A DNA stretch of 64,000 nucleotides from Actinomadura latina NBRC 106108 (lineage in GTDB: Bacteria > Actinomycetota > Actinomycetes > Streptosporangiales > Streptosporangiaceae): positions 62,001-126,000 of the forward strand of contig NZ_BCQS01000017.1 in the NCBI RefSeq assembly GCF_001552195.1. Reading direction: 5' to 3'. How positions within the stretch are numbered: the first letter of the stretch is position 1; every line of letters starts with the position of its first letter. Below the pieces are notes generated by a model. It was not told the origin of the DNA. It did no database searches and saw nothing but the letters and a program-made list of their open reading frames with translations. Shown here in pieces: positions 17,147 through 26,561 of the stretch. Position numbers and translations under genes: made by a program.

Positions 17147-18448
17147 GTGGCTTCTCCATCAGCATCACGCACCGGCCCCGTCGCGGGAGCGTCCGGCGAT
17201 ATCGCGGGAGCCTCCGGCGATGCCGCGGGGGCGGCCGGCGAGGGCGCGGCGCCCGCCGCCCGCCCGCCGAGGCCCAAGCCGGAGAAGAAGCGGCGCGACC
17301 CGCGCGGCGGCGGGAACGCCCGGACGCGGCGGGGCGGCCGGGCGCTGCCGTTCCTCATCGGCGGCATCGCCGTCCTCGCCATCGCCAGCACCTCCGGCGG
17401 CGTCTACGCGGCGCTGACCGCGGAGAAGTCGGAGCCCGCCGCGTCCGACCCGCCGCGGAACCCGCCGCCCGGCGCCGGCGACCCCGTCAACGTGGCCACG
17501 GGCGGCCAGGTCGCGCCGCTGCGCCGGGTGGTCCCCCCGGACGTGCTCGCGGTCGGCGGCGGCACGATCTCCGCCGCCAAGATCAGGCGGATCGCGAAGC
17601 TGAGCCGGGTCAAGGACGTGACGGCGGTCGCGGGCGGCGCCGTCCAGATCCAGGGCCGCCAAGTGAACGCGTTCGCCGTGGACCCGTCCTCGTTCCGCTC
17701 CTGGACGCCGCCCGGCACGGCGAAGAAGACCGAGCTGTGGGAGGCGCTGGCCGGGAACCAGTTCGTCGTGTCCCCGGCCGCCGCCGAGCAGCTCCAGCTG
17801 ACCAGGGGCTACCAGTACCCGGTGGTCGGGCGGACGGTGCCGAACCTCACGATGGGCGGCTCCGGCGCGCTCGGCCTGCCCGGCATCGACATGCTCGTCA
17901 GCGAGAAGACCGGTACCGAGATGGGGCTCGTCCCGAACGTGGCGGTGCTGGTCAACGCGCCCGGAGTGAGCCCGGCCAAGGTCGTCAAGGCCGTCGGCAA
18001 GGTGCTCGGCTCCGGCACGGACGTGCTCAACCTGCACGAGAGCAAGTACCAGTCGTCCGGCGGCGGCCGCTCCGCCAGCTATCTGGACCTGTACAAGCAG
18101 GCGGCCACCACCTGCCCCGGCCTGTCGTGGACGGTCCTCGCCGCCATCGGCCAGGTGGAGAGCGACCACGGACGCAACGCCGGCACCTCCAGCGCGGGCG
18201 CGCTCGGCCCCATGCAGTTCATGCCCGCGACGTGGAAGGCGTACGGGGTGGACGGCGACCGGGACGGCAAGGCCGACATCACGAACCCCTTCGACGCGAT
18301 CCCGGGCGCGGCCAAGTACCTGTGCGCGAACGGCGCGGGACGCGGCGGCAAGCAGCTCTACAACGCGGTGTGGCACTACAACCACGCCGACTGGTACGTC
18401 CAGAAGGTCCTGAACCTCGCCAGGGCCTACGCGGCGAAGTACGACTGA
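17147..18448 (+). CDS. Membrane-anchored lytic transglycosylase (SLT domain)
   Basis: A 433-residue protein with a disordered Gly/Ala N-terminus, a membrane helix (about 69-90, [24 protein letters not shown]) and a long extracytoplasmic part. A central domain (about 120-300) has no enzyme motif. The C-terminal SLT/lysozyme-like domain shows the catalytic glutamate in [15 protein letters not shown] and the [15 protein letters not shown] signature, then a chain ending [15 protein letters not shown]. It should cleave the glycan backbone of peptidoglycan during growth or remodelling. GTG 17147 has GGGA seven bases upstream; TTG 17135 is an alternative. It precedes hemH by 41 bases. Confidence 0.88.
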   Translation: MASPSASRTGPVAGASGDIAGASGDAAGAAGEGAAPAARPPRPKPEKKRRDPRGGGNARTRRGGRALPFLIGGIAVLAIASTSGGVYAALTAEKSEPAASDPPRNPPPGAGDPVNVATGGQVAPLRRVVPPDVLAVGGGTISAAKIRRIAKLSRVKDVTAVAGGAVQIQGRQVNAFAVDPSSFRSWTPPGTAKKTELWEALAGNQFVVSPAAAEQLQLTRGYQYPVVGRTVPNLTMGGSGALGLPGIDMLVSEKTGTEMGLVPNVAVLVNAPGVSPAKVVKAVGKVLGSGTDVLNLHESKYQSSGGGRSASYLDLYKQAATTCPGLSWTVLAAIGQVESDHGRNAGTSSAGALGPMQFMPATWKAYGVDGDRDGKADITNPFDAIPGAAKYLCANGAGRGGKQLYNAVWHYNHADWYVQKVLNLARAYAAKYD

Positions 18449-18489
18449 CCCAGAGCCGGGCATCCGGCGGCGGCTGGTTGGATGGAGGC

Positions 18490-19395
18490 ATGAGGTCGTA
18501 CGACGCGCTGCTTCTGCTGTCCTTCGGGGGACCGGAGGGGCCCGAGGACGTGATCCCGTTCCTGGAGAACGTGACCCGCGGCCGCAACATCCCGAAGGAA
18601 CGGCTGGAGAAGGTAGGGGAGAACTACTACCGGTTCGGCGGGGTCAGCCCGATCAACCAGTTGTGCCGGGACCTCAAGTCCGCGATCGAGGCCGACTTCG
18701 CGGCCCATGGCGTGGACCTGCCGGTCTACTGGGGCAACCGGAACTGGACTCCCTACCTCGCCGACACCGTCCGGCAGATGAAGGCCGACGGGATCCGGCG
18801 CGCGGCGGCGTTCGTGACCTCCGCCTACAGCGGCTTCTCCACGAACGACCAGTACCTCAACGACATCGCCCGCGCGCGTGAGGAGGTCCCGGACGCCCCG
18901 GAGATCGACAAGCTCCCCGTCTACTGCGACAGGCCCGGCTTCGTCGACCCGTTCGTGGACGCGGCCAAGGACGCCCTGAGCCGGGTCCCGGAAGGCGCAC
19001 GCCTGGTCTTCACCGCGCACAGCGTCCCCCTGTCACAGCCCAACCAGGAGCTGTACGTCGCGGAACTGGAGCGGGCCGCGCGGACGGTCGCCGGTAGGGC
19101 GGCTCCGGGAGCGCCGTGGGATCTCGTCTACCAGAGCCGGAGCGGGCCGCCGAGCCAGCCGTGGCTGGAGCCGCAGATCACCGACCACCTGGAGGAGCTC
19201 CACGGCGAGGGCGTCCGCGCCGTCGCGGTCGTGCCGATCGGTTTCGTCTCCGACCACATGGAGGTCAAGTACGACCTCGACGTGGAGGCCGCCGACCGGG
19301 CCGCCGAGCTCGGCCTCGCGTTCGCGCGCGCCGCGACCCCCGGCGCCGACCCGCGCTTCGCCGCCCTGCCCCGCGACCTTCTTGGAGAAGCATGA
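18490..19395 (+). CDS. hemH: Ferrochelatase (coproporphyrin type expected)
   Basis: A 301-residue enzyme that inserts ferrous iron into the porphyrin; in actinobacteria the substrate is normally coproporphyrin III (CpfC). Family features: [21 protein letters not shown] at the N-terminus, the active-site histidine in [10 protein letters not shown] (about 177-186), the signature [24 protein letters not shown], and the glutamate region [17 protein letters not shown] 18490 has GATGGAGG upstream. The stop overlaps the start of the next gene (ATGA), so it is coupled to the inositol phosphatase gene, an order also known from Streptomyces. Confidence 0.93.
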   Translation: MRSYDALLLLSFGGPEGPEDVIPFLENVTRGRNIPKERLEKVGENYYRFGGVSPINQLCRDLKSAIEADFAAHGVDLPVYWGNRNWTPYLADTVRQMKADGIRRAAAFVTSAYSGFSTNDQYLNDIARAREEVPDAPEIDKLPVYCDRPGFVDPFVDAAKDALSRVPEGARLVFTAHSVPLSQPNQELYVAELERAARTVAGRAAPGAPWDLVYQSRSGPPSQPWLEPQITDHLEELHGEGVRAVAVVPIGFVSDHMEVKYDLDVEAADRAAELGLAFARAATPGADPRFAALPRDLLGEA

Positions 19396-20201
19396 GCCTG
19401 GCCGACGACCTTCTCGAACTCGCCGCCGCGACCGCGCGGGAGGCCGGCCTGATGCTGGTCGACAAGCGCCCCGCGGACGGCCCGGACGTCGTGCAGACCA
19501 AGTCGTCCCCGACCGACGTCGTCACCCAGATGGACCGCGCCGCCGAGCAGCTGATCATCGAGCGGATCCGGGCGGTCCGCCCCGACGACGCGTTCCTCGG
19601 CGAGGAGGGCGGCACCCGCGCCGGGGGCAGCGGCGTCCGGTGGGTGGTCGACCCGATCGACGGGACCGTGAACTACCTCTACGACCTGCCCGACTGGGCG
19701 GTCAGCATCGCCGCCGAGGTGGACGGCGCCGCCGTCGCCGGCGCGGTGGAGGTGCCGCGGCGCGGCGAGTCGTACACGGCGGTGCGCGGCGGCGGCGCGC
19801 TCCTGCACACCGCGTCCGGCACCCGCGAACTGCGGGTGAACGCGCGGGTGCCGCTCGGCAAGGCCCTGGTCGCCACCGGGTTCGGCTACGACGCGGCGCG
19901 GCGCGCCCGGCAGGCGCAGGTCCTCACCGGCGTGCTGCCGAACGTCCGCGACATCCGCCGCGGCGGCTCCTGCTGCGTGGACCTGTGCTCGCTCGCGGCG
20001 GGACGGGTCGACGCGTACTACGAGCGCGGCGTCCAGGCGTGGGACATCGCCGCCGGCGCGCTGATCGTGCAGGAGGCGGGCGGTCGCGTCGAGGGTCTGG
20101 ACGGGGCGCCCGCGGGCCCTGAGCTGACCGTGGCGGCCGGGCCGGGCACGTTCGAGGCGCTGCACGCCCTCCTGGCCCCGCTAGACCCCACGCGCGACTG
20201 A
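19392..20201 (+). CDS. Inositol monophosphatase-family phosphatase
   Basis: A 269-residue Mg2+-dependent phosphatase. The metal-binding motifs are intact: GEEGG (about 75-79), [17 protein letters not shown] (about 90-106) and the C-terminal [16 protein letters not shown]. The family removes phosphate from inositol phosphates, histidinol phosphate or similar small molecules; the exact substrate cannot be set from sequence. ATG overlaps the hemH stop by four bases. A perfect 15-bp hairpin follows. Confidence 0.9.
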   Translation: MSLADDLLELAAATAREAGLMLVDKRPADGPDVVQTKSSPTDVVTQMDRAAEQLIIERIRAVRPDDAFLGEEGGTRAGGSGVRWVVDPIDGTVNYLYDLPDWAVSIAAEVDGAAVAGAVEVPRRGESYTAVRGGGALLHTASGTRELRVNARVPLGKALVATGFGYDAARRARQAQVLTGVLPNVRDIRRGGSCCVDLCSLAAGRVDAYYERGVQAWDIAAGALIVQEAGGRVEGLDGAPAGPELTVAAGPGTFEALHALLAPLDPTRD

Positions 20202-20240
20202 GCGCCGCCGACGTGCGGACCGCGAGAGGCCGTGAACGGC

Positions 20241-20277
20241 GAGGAGCCCGGGACCGGCGGATGGTCCCGGGCTCCTC
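20241..20277. terminator. Bidirectional hairpin terminator
   Basis: GAGGAGCCCGGGACC and GGTCCCGGGCTCCTC, a 15-bp perfect stem with 7-base loop, lies between two convergent genes and can serve both. Confidence 0.8.
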
Positions 20278-20308
20278 GACCACGGTCGCGCCCTCTGGAA
20301 CGCGGCGG

Positions 20309-20485
20309 TCAATCGCAGCGGGGTGGTTCGACGCCGATGTCGTTGTTCGCTGCGATCCGGCGCAGTTCGCTGATCTCCTCCTGACGGATGTCCGCCAGGT
20401 AGGTGTCGCCTTCTGCGTGGGCGGTGCGCAGCGACGCGTACGCGTCATCGAGCCGCTGCTGGATCATGCGTGACAGCTCGCCCAT
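20309..20485 (-). CDS. Small conserved actinobacterial protein, helical
   Basis: A 58-residue soluble protein, MGELSRMIQQRLDDAYASLR at the start, almost entirely predicted helix with alternating charges, no cysteine except near the end (PPRCD). The ATG has a near-perfect GGGAGGAGG ribosome site, and I have the impression that similar short proteins sit beside cutRS-like genes in other actinomycetes, so it is very probably real. Function is unknown. It could be a small dimeric adaptor. Confidence 0.75.
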   Translation of the reverse strand: MGELSRMIQQRLDDAYASLRTAHAEGDTYLADIRQEEISELRRIAANNDIGVEPPRCD

Positions 20486-20691
20486 GGGCCTCCTCCCGGA
20501 TCGTTTCCATGCCCTACCCAGACCTAAGCTGAAAGCAAACCTGTTCGCGGGTGCAATTTTCGCGGATTGTTGCGTCCGCGCGGGCACCGGGGGGTGTACA
20601 CGGAGCTGAACGCCTGTTTACGGGCGTCTTACGGCTCCCGTGGCATATCTGAGAGCCGAGGGCCGGCCGTGCCCACCAGGAGGGGGACCCT

Positions 20692-21345
20692 GTGCGTGTT
20701 CTAGTCGTCGAGGACGAGCGGGTGCTCGCCGACGCGATCGCCACCGGCCTGCGCAGGGAGACGCTGGCCGTGGACGTGGCCTACGACGGCGCGGGCGCGC
20801 TGGAGCGGGCCGGCGTCAACGAGTACGACGTGATCGTGCTCGACCGCGACCTGCCGAAGGTCCACGGCGACGACGTCTGCAAGCAGCTCGTCGCGCAGCG
20901 CTACCCGGCGCGGATCATCATGCTGACGGCGGCCGGCGAGCTGGACGACCGGGTCGAGGGCCTGTCCATCGGCGCGGACGACTACCTCGCCAAGCCGTTC
21001 GCGTTCGCCGAGCTGATCGCCCGGGTGCGGGCCCTCGGCCGGCGCGCGGCCGCGCCGCTGCCGCCCGTCCTGGAACGCGCCGGGATCACGCTCGACCCGG
21101 CCCGCCGCGAGGTCGCGCGGGACGGCCGCCCGGTCGAGCTGACCCGCAAGGAGTTCGCGGTCTTGGAGGTGCTGCTCAGCGCGGACGGCGCGGTCGTCAG
21201 CTCCGAGCACCTGCTGGAGAAGGCGTGGGACGAGCACATCGACCCGTTCACCAACGTCGTCCGGGTCACGATGATGACGCTGCGCAAGAAGCTCGGCGAC
21301 CCGCCGGTGATCGAGACCGTGCCCGGCGTGGGGTACCGGCTGTGA
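20692..21345 (+). CDS. OmpR-family response regulator (CutR-like)
   Basis: A 217-residue two-component regulator. The receiver domain (1-115) has the acidic pocket (VVEDE), phosphoacceptor aspartate in VIVLDRDLPKVHGD, the threonine in MLTAAG and the lysine in DYLAKPFAFAEL. The C-terminal winged helix (about 125-217) has LTRKEFAVLEVLLSADGAVVSSEHLLEKAW and ends ETVPGVGYRL. GTG start, with AGGAGGG upstream in CCCACCAGGAGGGGGACCCT. It overlaps the sensor kinase gene (GTGA). Position after hemH and the phosphatase matches the CutRS system of Streptomyces, which has been linked to secretion and redox stress; the target genes here are unknown. Confidence 0.92.
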   Translation: MRVLVVEDERVLADAIATGLRRETLAVDVAYDGAGALERAGVNEYDVIVLDRDLPKVHGDDVCKQLVAQRYPARIIMLTAAGELDDRVEGLSIGADDYLAKPFAFAELIARVRALGRRAAAPLPPVLERAGITLDPARREVARDGRPVELTRKEFAVLEVLLSADGAVVSSEHLLEKAWDEHIDPFTNVVRVTMMTLRKKLGDPPVIETVPGVGYRL

Positions 21346-22688
21346 CCGCGCCCCAGCCCGGACCGGACGAGCCCGGCACGTCCGCGCAGGCTCCCGGGGC
21401 CGGCGACACGCGCCCGAACACCGCGCAGGACGCCGATGCGCGGACCACCCAGCCCACCGCCGTCCCCGCCGGTGACGGCGGCGCGCGGCGCGGCGGCCGG
21501 TGGCGGCGGCCGGGCCCGCAGCAGGTCCCGCAGCCGCCGCCGGCCCCGAAGGGCATGTGGCGCGGCGACGGCGGCCCGCTGACCGCGCTGCCCGGCCGGA
21601 TGAGCGTGCGGCTGCGCCTCACCCTGCTGTACGGGCTGCTGTTCTTCATGGCCGGCGCGCTGCTGCTGTTCGTGATGTCGTTCCTGATGGCCAACATCCT
21701 CGGCAACGTCAAGCTGATCGTCCCCGGCTTCACCGAGGCCGAGAACGCCGAGCTGCAGCGCCAGTTCATCGAGCAGACGATGAAGCAGCTGGTCGGGCGG
21801 TCGCTGCTCGCGCTCGGCGGGGTCGGGGTCATCACGCTGGTGCTCGGCTGGTTCGTCGCCGACCGGGCGCTCAGCCCGCTGCAGCGGGTCACCACGACCG
21901 CGCGCCGGCTGTCGGAGAGCACGCTGCACGAGCGCATAGCGCTGGAGGGCCCGGACGACGAGATCAAGGAGCTGGCCGACACCTTCGACGCGATGCTGGA
22001 GCGCCTCGGGCAGGCGTTCGACTCGCAGCGCCGGTTCGTCGCGAACGCCTCGCACGAGCTGCGCACCCCGCTCGCGATCAACCGGACGCTGCTGGAGGTG
22101 GCGCTCGGCGACCCCGAGGTGTCCGACGACCTGCGCACGGTCGGTAAGACGCTGCTGGCGACCAACGCCCGGCACGAGCGGCTCATCGAGGGGCTGCTGC
22201 TGCTCGCCCGCAGCGAGCGGCAGCTGACCGCCCGCACCCCGGTCGACATGGCGGAGGTGGCGGCGACGGTGCTGGAGCAGTCGTCGCGCCGCGAGCGCGA
22301 CAACGACGTGGCCGTCCACCCGGAGCTGACGCAGGGGACGGCGCTCGGCGACCCGGTGCTGCTGGAGCACCTCGTGTCCAACCTCGTGGAGAACGCGGTC
22401 AAGCACAACGAGGCGGAGGGCGGCGAGCTTTGGATCCGCACCGGAATGCTCGACGGCTACGCCACCGTCCAGGTCGAGAACACCGGGCCCGTGGTGCCTG
22501 CCTACGAGGTGGAGCGGCTGTTCGAGCCGTTCCGGCGGCTGAACGCCGACCGCGTCGAGTCGTCCAAGGGCGCGGGCCTCGGCCTGTCGATCGTCCGCTC
22601 GGTGGTGCTCGCGCACCGCGGCGCCGTCTACGCGGTGCCCCGCCCGGGCGGCGGGCTGATCGTGACCGTCCGCCTCCCGCCCGGCTGA
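21342..22688 (+). CDS. Sensor histidine kinase (CutS-like)
   Basis: A 448-residue membrane kinase. The N-terminal 85 residues are disordered and cytoplasmic. Two membrane helices (about 92-117 and 157-178) flank an extracytoplasmic loop of about 38 residues without cysteine. A HAMP linker follows, then the HisKA box FVANASHELRTPLAINRTLLE (phosphorylated His near 238) and an ATPase domain with N-box HLVSNLVENAVKHNE and G-boxes GAGLGLSIVRSVV and GGGLIVTV. It should phosphorylate the adjacent regulator, to which it is coupled by a GTGA overlap. The lack of loop cysteines differs from what I recall of Streptomyces CutS. Confidence 0.92.
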   Translation: MTAPQPGPDEPGTSAQAPGAGDTRPNTAQDADARTTQPTAVPAGDGGARRGGRWRRPGPQQVPQPPPAPKGMWRGDGGPLTALPGRMSVRLRLTLLYGLLFFMAGALLLFVMSFLMANILGNVKLIVPGFTEAENAELQRQFIEQTMKQLVGRSLLALGGVGVITLVLGWFVADRALSPLQRVTTTARRLSESTLHERIALEGPDDEIKELADTFDAMLERLGQAFDSQRRFVANASHELRTPLAINRTLLEVALGDPEVSDDLRTVGKTLLATNARHERLIEGLLLLARSERQLTARTPVDMAEVAATVLEQSSRRERDNDVAVHPELTQGTALGDPVLLEHLVSNLVENAVKHNEAEGGELWIRTGMLDGYATVQVENTGPVVPAYEVERLFEPFRRLNADRVESSKGAGLGLSIVRSVVLAHRGAVYAVPRPGGGLIVTVRLPPG

Positions 22689-22715
22689 CGCCCCCGCCCC
22701 CGCCCCTGAAACGCG

Positions 22716-22756
22716 GAACGCCCTGGCTCGCCTCCGGGAGGCGGACCAGGGCGTTC
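22716..22756. terminator. Bidirectional hairpin terminator between kinase genes
   Basis: GAACGCCCTGG and CCAGGGCGTTC form the outer stem and CGCCTCC/GGAGGCG an inner stem, making a long nested hairpin between the convergent histidine kinase and Ser/Thr kinase genes. Confidence 0.8.
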
Positions 22757-22773
22757 GGCCGATCGGACCGGGA

Positions 22774-24447
22774 TCAGGACTTCGACACGTTCCCGTACGC
22801 GCCGGGGCTCGGGTCGGTCTGGTTCTGCCGCCACTCCCACCGCATCGACGTACCGGACGAGGTCGGGATGAAGGTGATGTACCCGGCGGCGCACTCCTCC
22901 GGGTCCATCCCCGCCATCGGAGTCTCGCGGTACTCCACCTTGTCGTCTTCGGACGACAGCAGCGACAGGCGCGTGTAGCACTTGTCCTGCGCGCCCGACG
23001 GGTAGGTGTACGTCGCGACGCCGGTCGAGTAGATCAGGGAGAACTTGGCCTCGAACTTGTCGTGCCCGGACCCGGCGCCCGGCTGGTTCCCGTCGCCGGT
23101 GAAGTTGCCGACCAGCCCGCCGGTCGCGCGCGGCGTCGGGGTGGTGTCGTCGGGCGGCGTGTAGGTGCTCGTCGGGTACGGCCTCGGGTACGGATCCGGG
23201 TCGTCGTCGCTGTTGGCGCCGATGATCGCCAGCACCACGACCACCAGGATGACGATCAGCGCCAGCCCGCCGCAGCCGATCGCGATGATCGGCCCGGCCG
23301 AGCTGGACCGCTTCGGCGGCGGCCCGTACCCCGGCATCGGCGGCATGCCCTGCTGCATCGGCATGCCCTGCTGCGGCGGGGGCGGCGGCGGGACGGCCGG
23401 GCCCTGGTACATCGCCATGGGCGGCGGCGTGATCGGCTGCGGCGGCGGCGTCGCCGGGCCCGCCATCGCGCCCTGGTGCATCGGCATCGGCGGCGGGGTG
23501 ATCTGCGGCTGCGGCCGGTGCTGCGGCGCCGGCGGGACGGGTGGCGGCGGCGGCAGCTGCGAGGCGATCCGGGTGCCCTGGTTGAGCAGCTCCTCCTGCC
23601 CCGCCGCCTGCCCGGCGGGCGCCGCGCCGACGGCCCCGAGCAGGTTCAGCAGCAGCTGCGGGGCGGGCGGGCGCAGCCCCGCGTCCTTGGACAGGCAGCG
23701 CCCGACCAGGTCGCGCACCGGGCCCGGGGGCAGCGCCGACAGGTCCGGCTCCTCGTTGAGGATCCGGTTGATGATGACCGGCAGCGTCTCGGCCTCGAAC
23801 GGCGACTGCCCGGTGGCGGCGAACACCATGGTCGCGCCCCAGGCGAAGATGTCGACGGCCGGGGTGAGCGGCGCGCCGGTCAGCTGCTCGGGCGCCAGGT
23901 AGCCGGGCGTGCCGACCACCATGCCGGTCGCGGTGACCGCGCTCTCCTGCGAGTTGACCGTCCGGGCGATGCCGAAGTCGACGACGCGCGGGCCGTCGGC
24001 GGCCAGCATCACGTTGTTCGGCTTGAAGTCGCGGTGCACGATCCCGGCCTCGTGGATGGCCGCGAGCGCGGTCGCCGTGCCGATCGCGAGCCGCTCCAGC
24101 TCCTCGGCGCTCCGCGGCCCGTTGTGCGCGACCACGTCGTGCAGGGACGGCCCGTCGATGAACTCGCTGACGACGTAGGGCTGGTCACCGTGGACGTCGG
24201 CCTCCAGCACCCGCGCCGTGCAGAAGGGCTCGACCTTCTGCGCCGCACTCACCTCGCGGGTGAAACGGGCACGCGCGGCCGGGTCGTTGGCCATCTGCGC
24301 GTGCAGCAGCTTGACCGCGACGTACTCGCCTCCGGGCGCCTTGCCCAGGAAGACGGCGCCCTGACCCCCGGCACCGAGGCGTCCGATGACCTCGTACTGT
24401 CCGAGTGCCCTCGGATCGCCCGGCTCCAGCGGAGCGGCATCCGGCAT
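22774..24447 (-). CDS. Transmembrane Ser/Thr protein kinase with extracytoplasmic domain
   Basis: A 557-residue Hanks-type kinase. The catalytic domain (about 15-275) has the glycine loop GRLGAGGQGAVFLG, ATP-binding lysine in YVAVKLLH (Lys46), catalytic HRDFKPNNVML, DFG in VVDFGIA and GTPGYLAPEQLTG. A Pro/Met/Gln-rich linker of about 100 residues follows, then a membrane helix (about residues 400-425, IIAIGCGGLALIVILVVVVLAII) and an outer domain of about 130 residues with two cysteines (DKCYTRL and EECAAGY) that could form a disulphide and sense an external signal. ATG 24447 has GGAGGG upstream; ATG 24459 is an alternative. It converges on the cutS-like gene. Confidence 0.92.
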   Translation of the reverse strand: MPDAAPLEPGDPRALGQYEVIGRLGAGGQGAVFLGKAPGGEYVAVKLLHAQMANDPAARARFTREVSAAQKVEPFCTARVLEADVHGDQPYVVSEFIDGPSLHDVVAHNGPRSAEELERLAIGTATALAAIHEAGIVHRDFKPNNVMLAADGPRVVDFGIARTVNSQESAVTATGMVVGTPGYLAPEQLTGAPLTPAVDIFAWGATMVFAATGQSPFEAETLPVIINRILNEEPDLSALPPGPVRDLVGRCLSKDAGLRPPAPQLLLNLLGAVGAAPAGQAAGQEELLNQGTRIASQLPPPPPVPPAPQHRPQPQITPPPMPMHQGAMAGPATPPPQPITPPPMAMYQGPAVPPPPPPQQGMPMQQGMPPMPGYGPPPKRSSSAGPIIAIGCGGLALIVILVVVVLAIIGANSDDDPDPYPRPYPTSTYTPPDDTTPTPRATGGLVGNFTGDGNQPGAGSGHDKFEAKFSLIYSTGVATYTYPSGAQDKCYTRLSLLSSEDDKVEYRETPMAGMDPEECAAGYITFIPTSSGTSMRWEWRQNQTDPSPGAYGNVSKS

Positions 24448-24982
24448 CTGACCCTCCATTGACCCGCAGTGATGTGCGCGACATTGTGCGCAGGACCCGC
24501 CGCGGGCCTCGTGCCGGCGTTCTGACGAACCACCGGGTGAACCTCCGCAGGGGCCCGCCCCCAACCTCAGGCGGGCACGATATCGCGTTAGTTCAGACGT
24601 TTCACCGATCAGTCTGGTTCGCTGTTCCGGCGGCCGGGTCGGGCCGTCTCGCCGCATGTCCCGGCACGCGTCCCGCCGCGCGGGGCCGGTCGGCGCGCGC
24701 AACGCCGCCGGGACCGATATGATCCCGGCCGCCGCGGGAACTCCGGCTGGTGCCCCGGTTCGGCAACCGGGCCGCCGGCACGCGCCGGATATGTGACGGA
24801 AGACACAGTGCGAGGAAAGATGCGGGTGACGGGTGTCACTCGCGGGAACGGTCGCGCCTCGTGTGTCGCAGGTCACCAACCGTGACAGAATTTCCCGCCC
24901 GGATCGGGCACAAGAACGGCCCCTTAAGCGTTAGATCCGCGCGACGGGGCGCATAAAGCACTGAGGGGGATGGAGATAGAAG
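24448..24982. other. Long intergenic region between divergent kinase and DUF4193 genes
   Basis: 535 bases without a convincing gene. It presumably holds the kinase promoter at the left and the DUF4193 promoter at the right. An A/T-richer patch at about 24910-24965 (CCCCTTAAGCGTTAGATCC, then CATAAAGCACTGAGG) lies just upstream of the DUF4193 ribosome site. A GC-rich potential stem (GGGCCCGCC/GGCGGGC, about 24550-24578) was noted. No RNA gene recognised. Confidence 0.5.
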
Positions 24983-25279
24983 ATGGCGACCGACTACGAC
25001 AGCCCACGCAAGACAGACGACGATCTCAGCGAGGACAGCCTCCAGGAGCTCCAGGCCCGGCGGGCCGACAAGGCCGCCAGCATCATCGACGAGGACCTGG
25101 ACGCCGGTGAGGTCGCCGAGCTGCCCGGGGCCGACCTGTCCAACGAGGAGCTCACCTTCCGGGTGGTTCCGCGGCAGGCCGACGAGTTCACCTGCACGCG
25201 CTGCTTCCTGGTGCACCACCGCAGCCAGCTGGCCGGCGAGAAGAACGGTCAGCCGATCTGCCGCGAGTGCGCCGCCTGA
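24983..25279 (+). CDS. DUF4193-family small zinc-ribbon protein
   Basis: A 98-residue acidic protein, widely conserved in actinobacteria. The N-terminal two thirds is charged and probably helical (LQELQARRADKAASIIDEDL); the C-terminus carries a four-cysteine zinc ribbon, CTRC at about 75-78 and CREC at 94-97, with the conserved FLVHHRSQLA between. The family has no assigned function; the ribbon suggests a protein or nucleic acid partner. ATG with GGAGAT upstream. The position next to cutRS-like genes matches the Streptomyces gene order. Confidence 0.9.
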   Translation: MATDYDSPRKTDDDLSEDSLQELQARRADKAASIIDEDLDAGEVAELPGADLSNEELTFRVVPRQADEFTCTRCFLVHHRSQLAGEKNGQPICRECAA

Positions 25280-25293
25280 CCGGGAGTGGCCGG

Positions 25294-26115
25294 GTGTCGG
25301 GAGAGATCGAGAAGCGTCATGACGAGGTGGAGCCGGCGCGCGGCGACGGCTCCACGGAACTGGGTGAGCTGATCGGACGGCTCACCGCCGACGAGGACAT
25401 GGACCGCGAGACCCGCGGCCGCCTGCTCGGACGACTGGCCAGGCTGCTCGGCCAGAACGCCCGCAGGGTGGGGGCCGCGGGCGTCGCGCGCGGCAAATGG
25501 CTCGGCGACCTGCTCGTCGAGGCCGCGCCGCACATCCCGATCCGCGACCTTGAGACGTTGCAGGCCCACCACCGCGGGCTGATGGGCGAGGAACTCGCGG
25601 ACCGGATCGTGAAGGTGGCGGGCAACGGCACGACCGCGGTCGGCGCGGCCGGCGGCGCGCTCGCCGCCGTGCAGTTCAGCGCCCCGCCCCTGCTGCTGAC
25701 CGCCCCCGCCCAGCTCGCCGCCGAGACGCTCGTCGTCGCGGCCGTCGAGGTCAAGATGATCGCCGAACTGCACGAGGTGTACGGCGTCCGCGTCCAGGGC
25801 ACCGGCACGGCCCGCGGCGCCGCGTTCGTCACGTCCTGGGCCCGGCAGCGCGGTATCAACCCCCTGGAGGCCGGGTCTTTCGCGAGCGCCCTCGGCACCG
25901 CCGCCAAGTCCGCCCTCCGCAAGCGGATGCTGCGCACCTTCGGCCGGACCATGACCACCATGGGACCGTTCCTGACCGGTGCCGCCGCGGGCGCCGCCCT
26001 CAACCGCTCCGCGACCAGGGCCCTGGCCATGAAGGTCCGCAACGACCTGCGCGAGAGCGCCGGGACCCCGCCCCCGCTCCCGGGCGACCACCGCCGCCGC
26101 GACCTCGAGCCCTAG
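25294..26115 (+). CDS. Conserved Gly/Ala-rich membrane-associated protein, function unknown
   Basis: A 273-residue protein with a charged N-terminal region (about 1-85), a hydrophobic Gly/Ala-rich central part (GNGTTAVGAAGGALAAVQF, then PPLLLTAPAQLAAETLVVAAVEVKMIAELHEVYG) and a second glycine-rich segment near 220 (TTMGPFLTGAAAGAALNRSATR). The layout resembles EcsC-type proteins, but I am not certain of that family. GTG 25294 lies 14 bases after the DUF4193 stop, so the two are likely co-transcribed. No catalytic motif is visible. Confidence 0.7.
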   Translation: MSGEIEKRHDEVEPARGDGSTELGELIGRLTADEDMDRETRGRLLGRLARLLGQNARRVGAAGVARGKWLGDLLVEAAPHIPIRDLETLQAHHRGLMGEELADRIVKVAGNGTTAVGAAGGALAAVQFSAPPLLLTAPAQLAAETLVVAAVEVKMIAELHEVYGVRVQGTGTARGAAFVTSWARQRGINPLEAGSFASALGTAAKSALRKRMLRTFGRTMTTMGPFLTGAAAGAALNRSATRALAMKVRNDLRESAGTPPPLPGDHRRRDLEP

Positions 26116-26145
26116 CCGGGCCGCACGGCCGCGACGGCGCGGCGG

Positions 26146-26433
26146 TCAGCCCTCGGTCTTGAAATGGGAGGGGAGTTGGCCGGTGCCCTTGGCGTACTGG
26201 TGCGCCACGGCCCGGGTGGCGAGCAGCCGGGCCAGCTCCATGCCGACGCCCATGACCACGGCCCACCCGACCGCCTCGGCCAGGTCGACGTCCGGTGACT
26301 CGGGGTTCGTCGGGGGCTCCTTGCCCGTGCTCTTCTTCCAGATCATCGTGATGGCCTTCTTCGCGACGAAGCCGCCCGCGAACGCTGCGGCGCCGGCCAT
26401 CACCCGCCAGCCGATGTCGCCTTTATCCGCCAT
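26146..26433 (-). CDS. DUF4235 membrane protein
   Basis: A 95-residue protein with two hydrophobic segments ([18 protein letters not shown] and [23 protein letters not shown]) joined by the family signature [25 protein letters not shown]4235 proteins are common in actinobacteria and have no known function. ATG at 26433 is preceded by GGAGGACG, a good ribosome site. It converges on the preceding gene with only 30 bases between the stops. Confidence 0.88.
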   Translation of the reverse strand: MADKGDIGWRVMAGAAAFAGGFVAKKAITMIWKKSTGKEPPTNPESPDVDLAEAVGWAVVMGVGMELARLLATRAVAHQYAKGTGQLPSHFKTEG

Positions 26434-26561
26434 ATTCGTCCTCCACTCGTCTGTCGTCTCCGACGCTACCGGAACGGTCCGCCCCCGGCGCCCGCGGTGA
26501 TCGCCGCGTCGGCACCGGTCAAATGGCGTGCGGCCCGTGCCGGGGTCAATACCATTGGTTC

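Noticed and set aside
24448-24982. Possible small RNA or hidden gene in the 535-base gap
   Set aside because: Only weak GC stems and no coding bias or known RNA motif.
26434-26561. T-box leader for valS
   Set aside because: The gap is too short and lacks the T-box sequence and specifier stem; a leaderless promoter explains it better.
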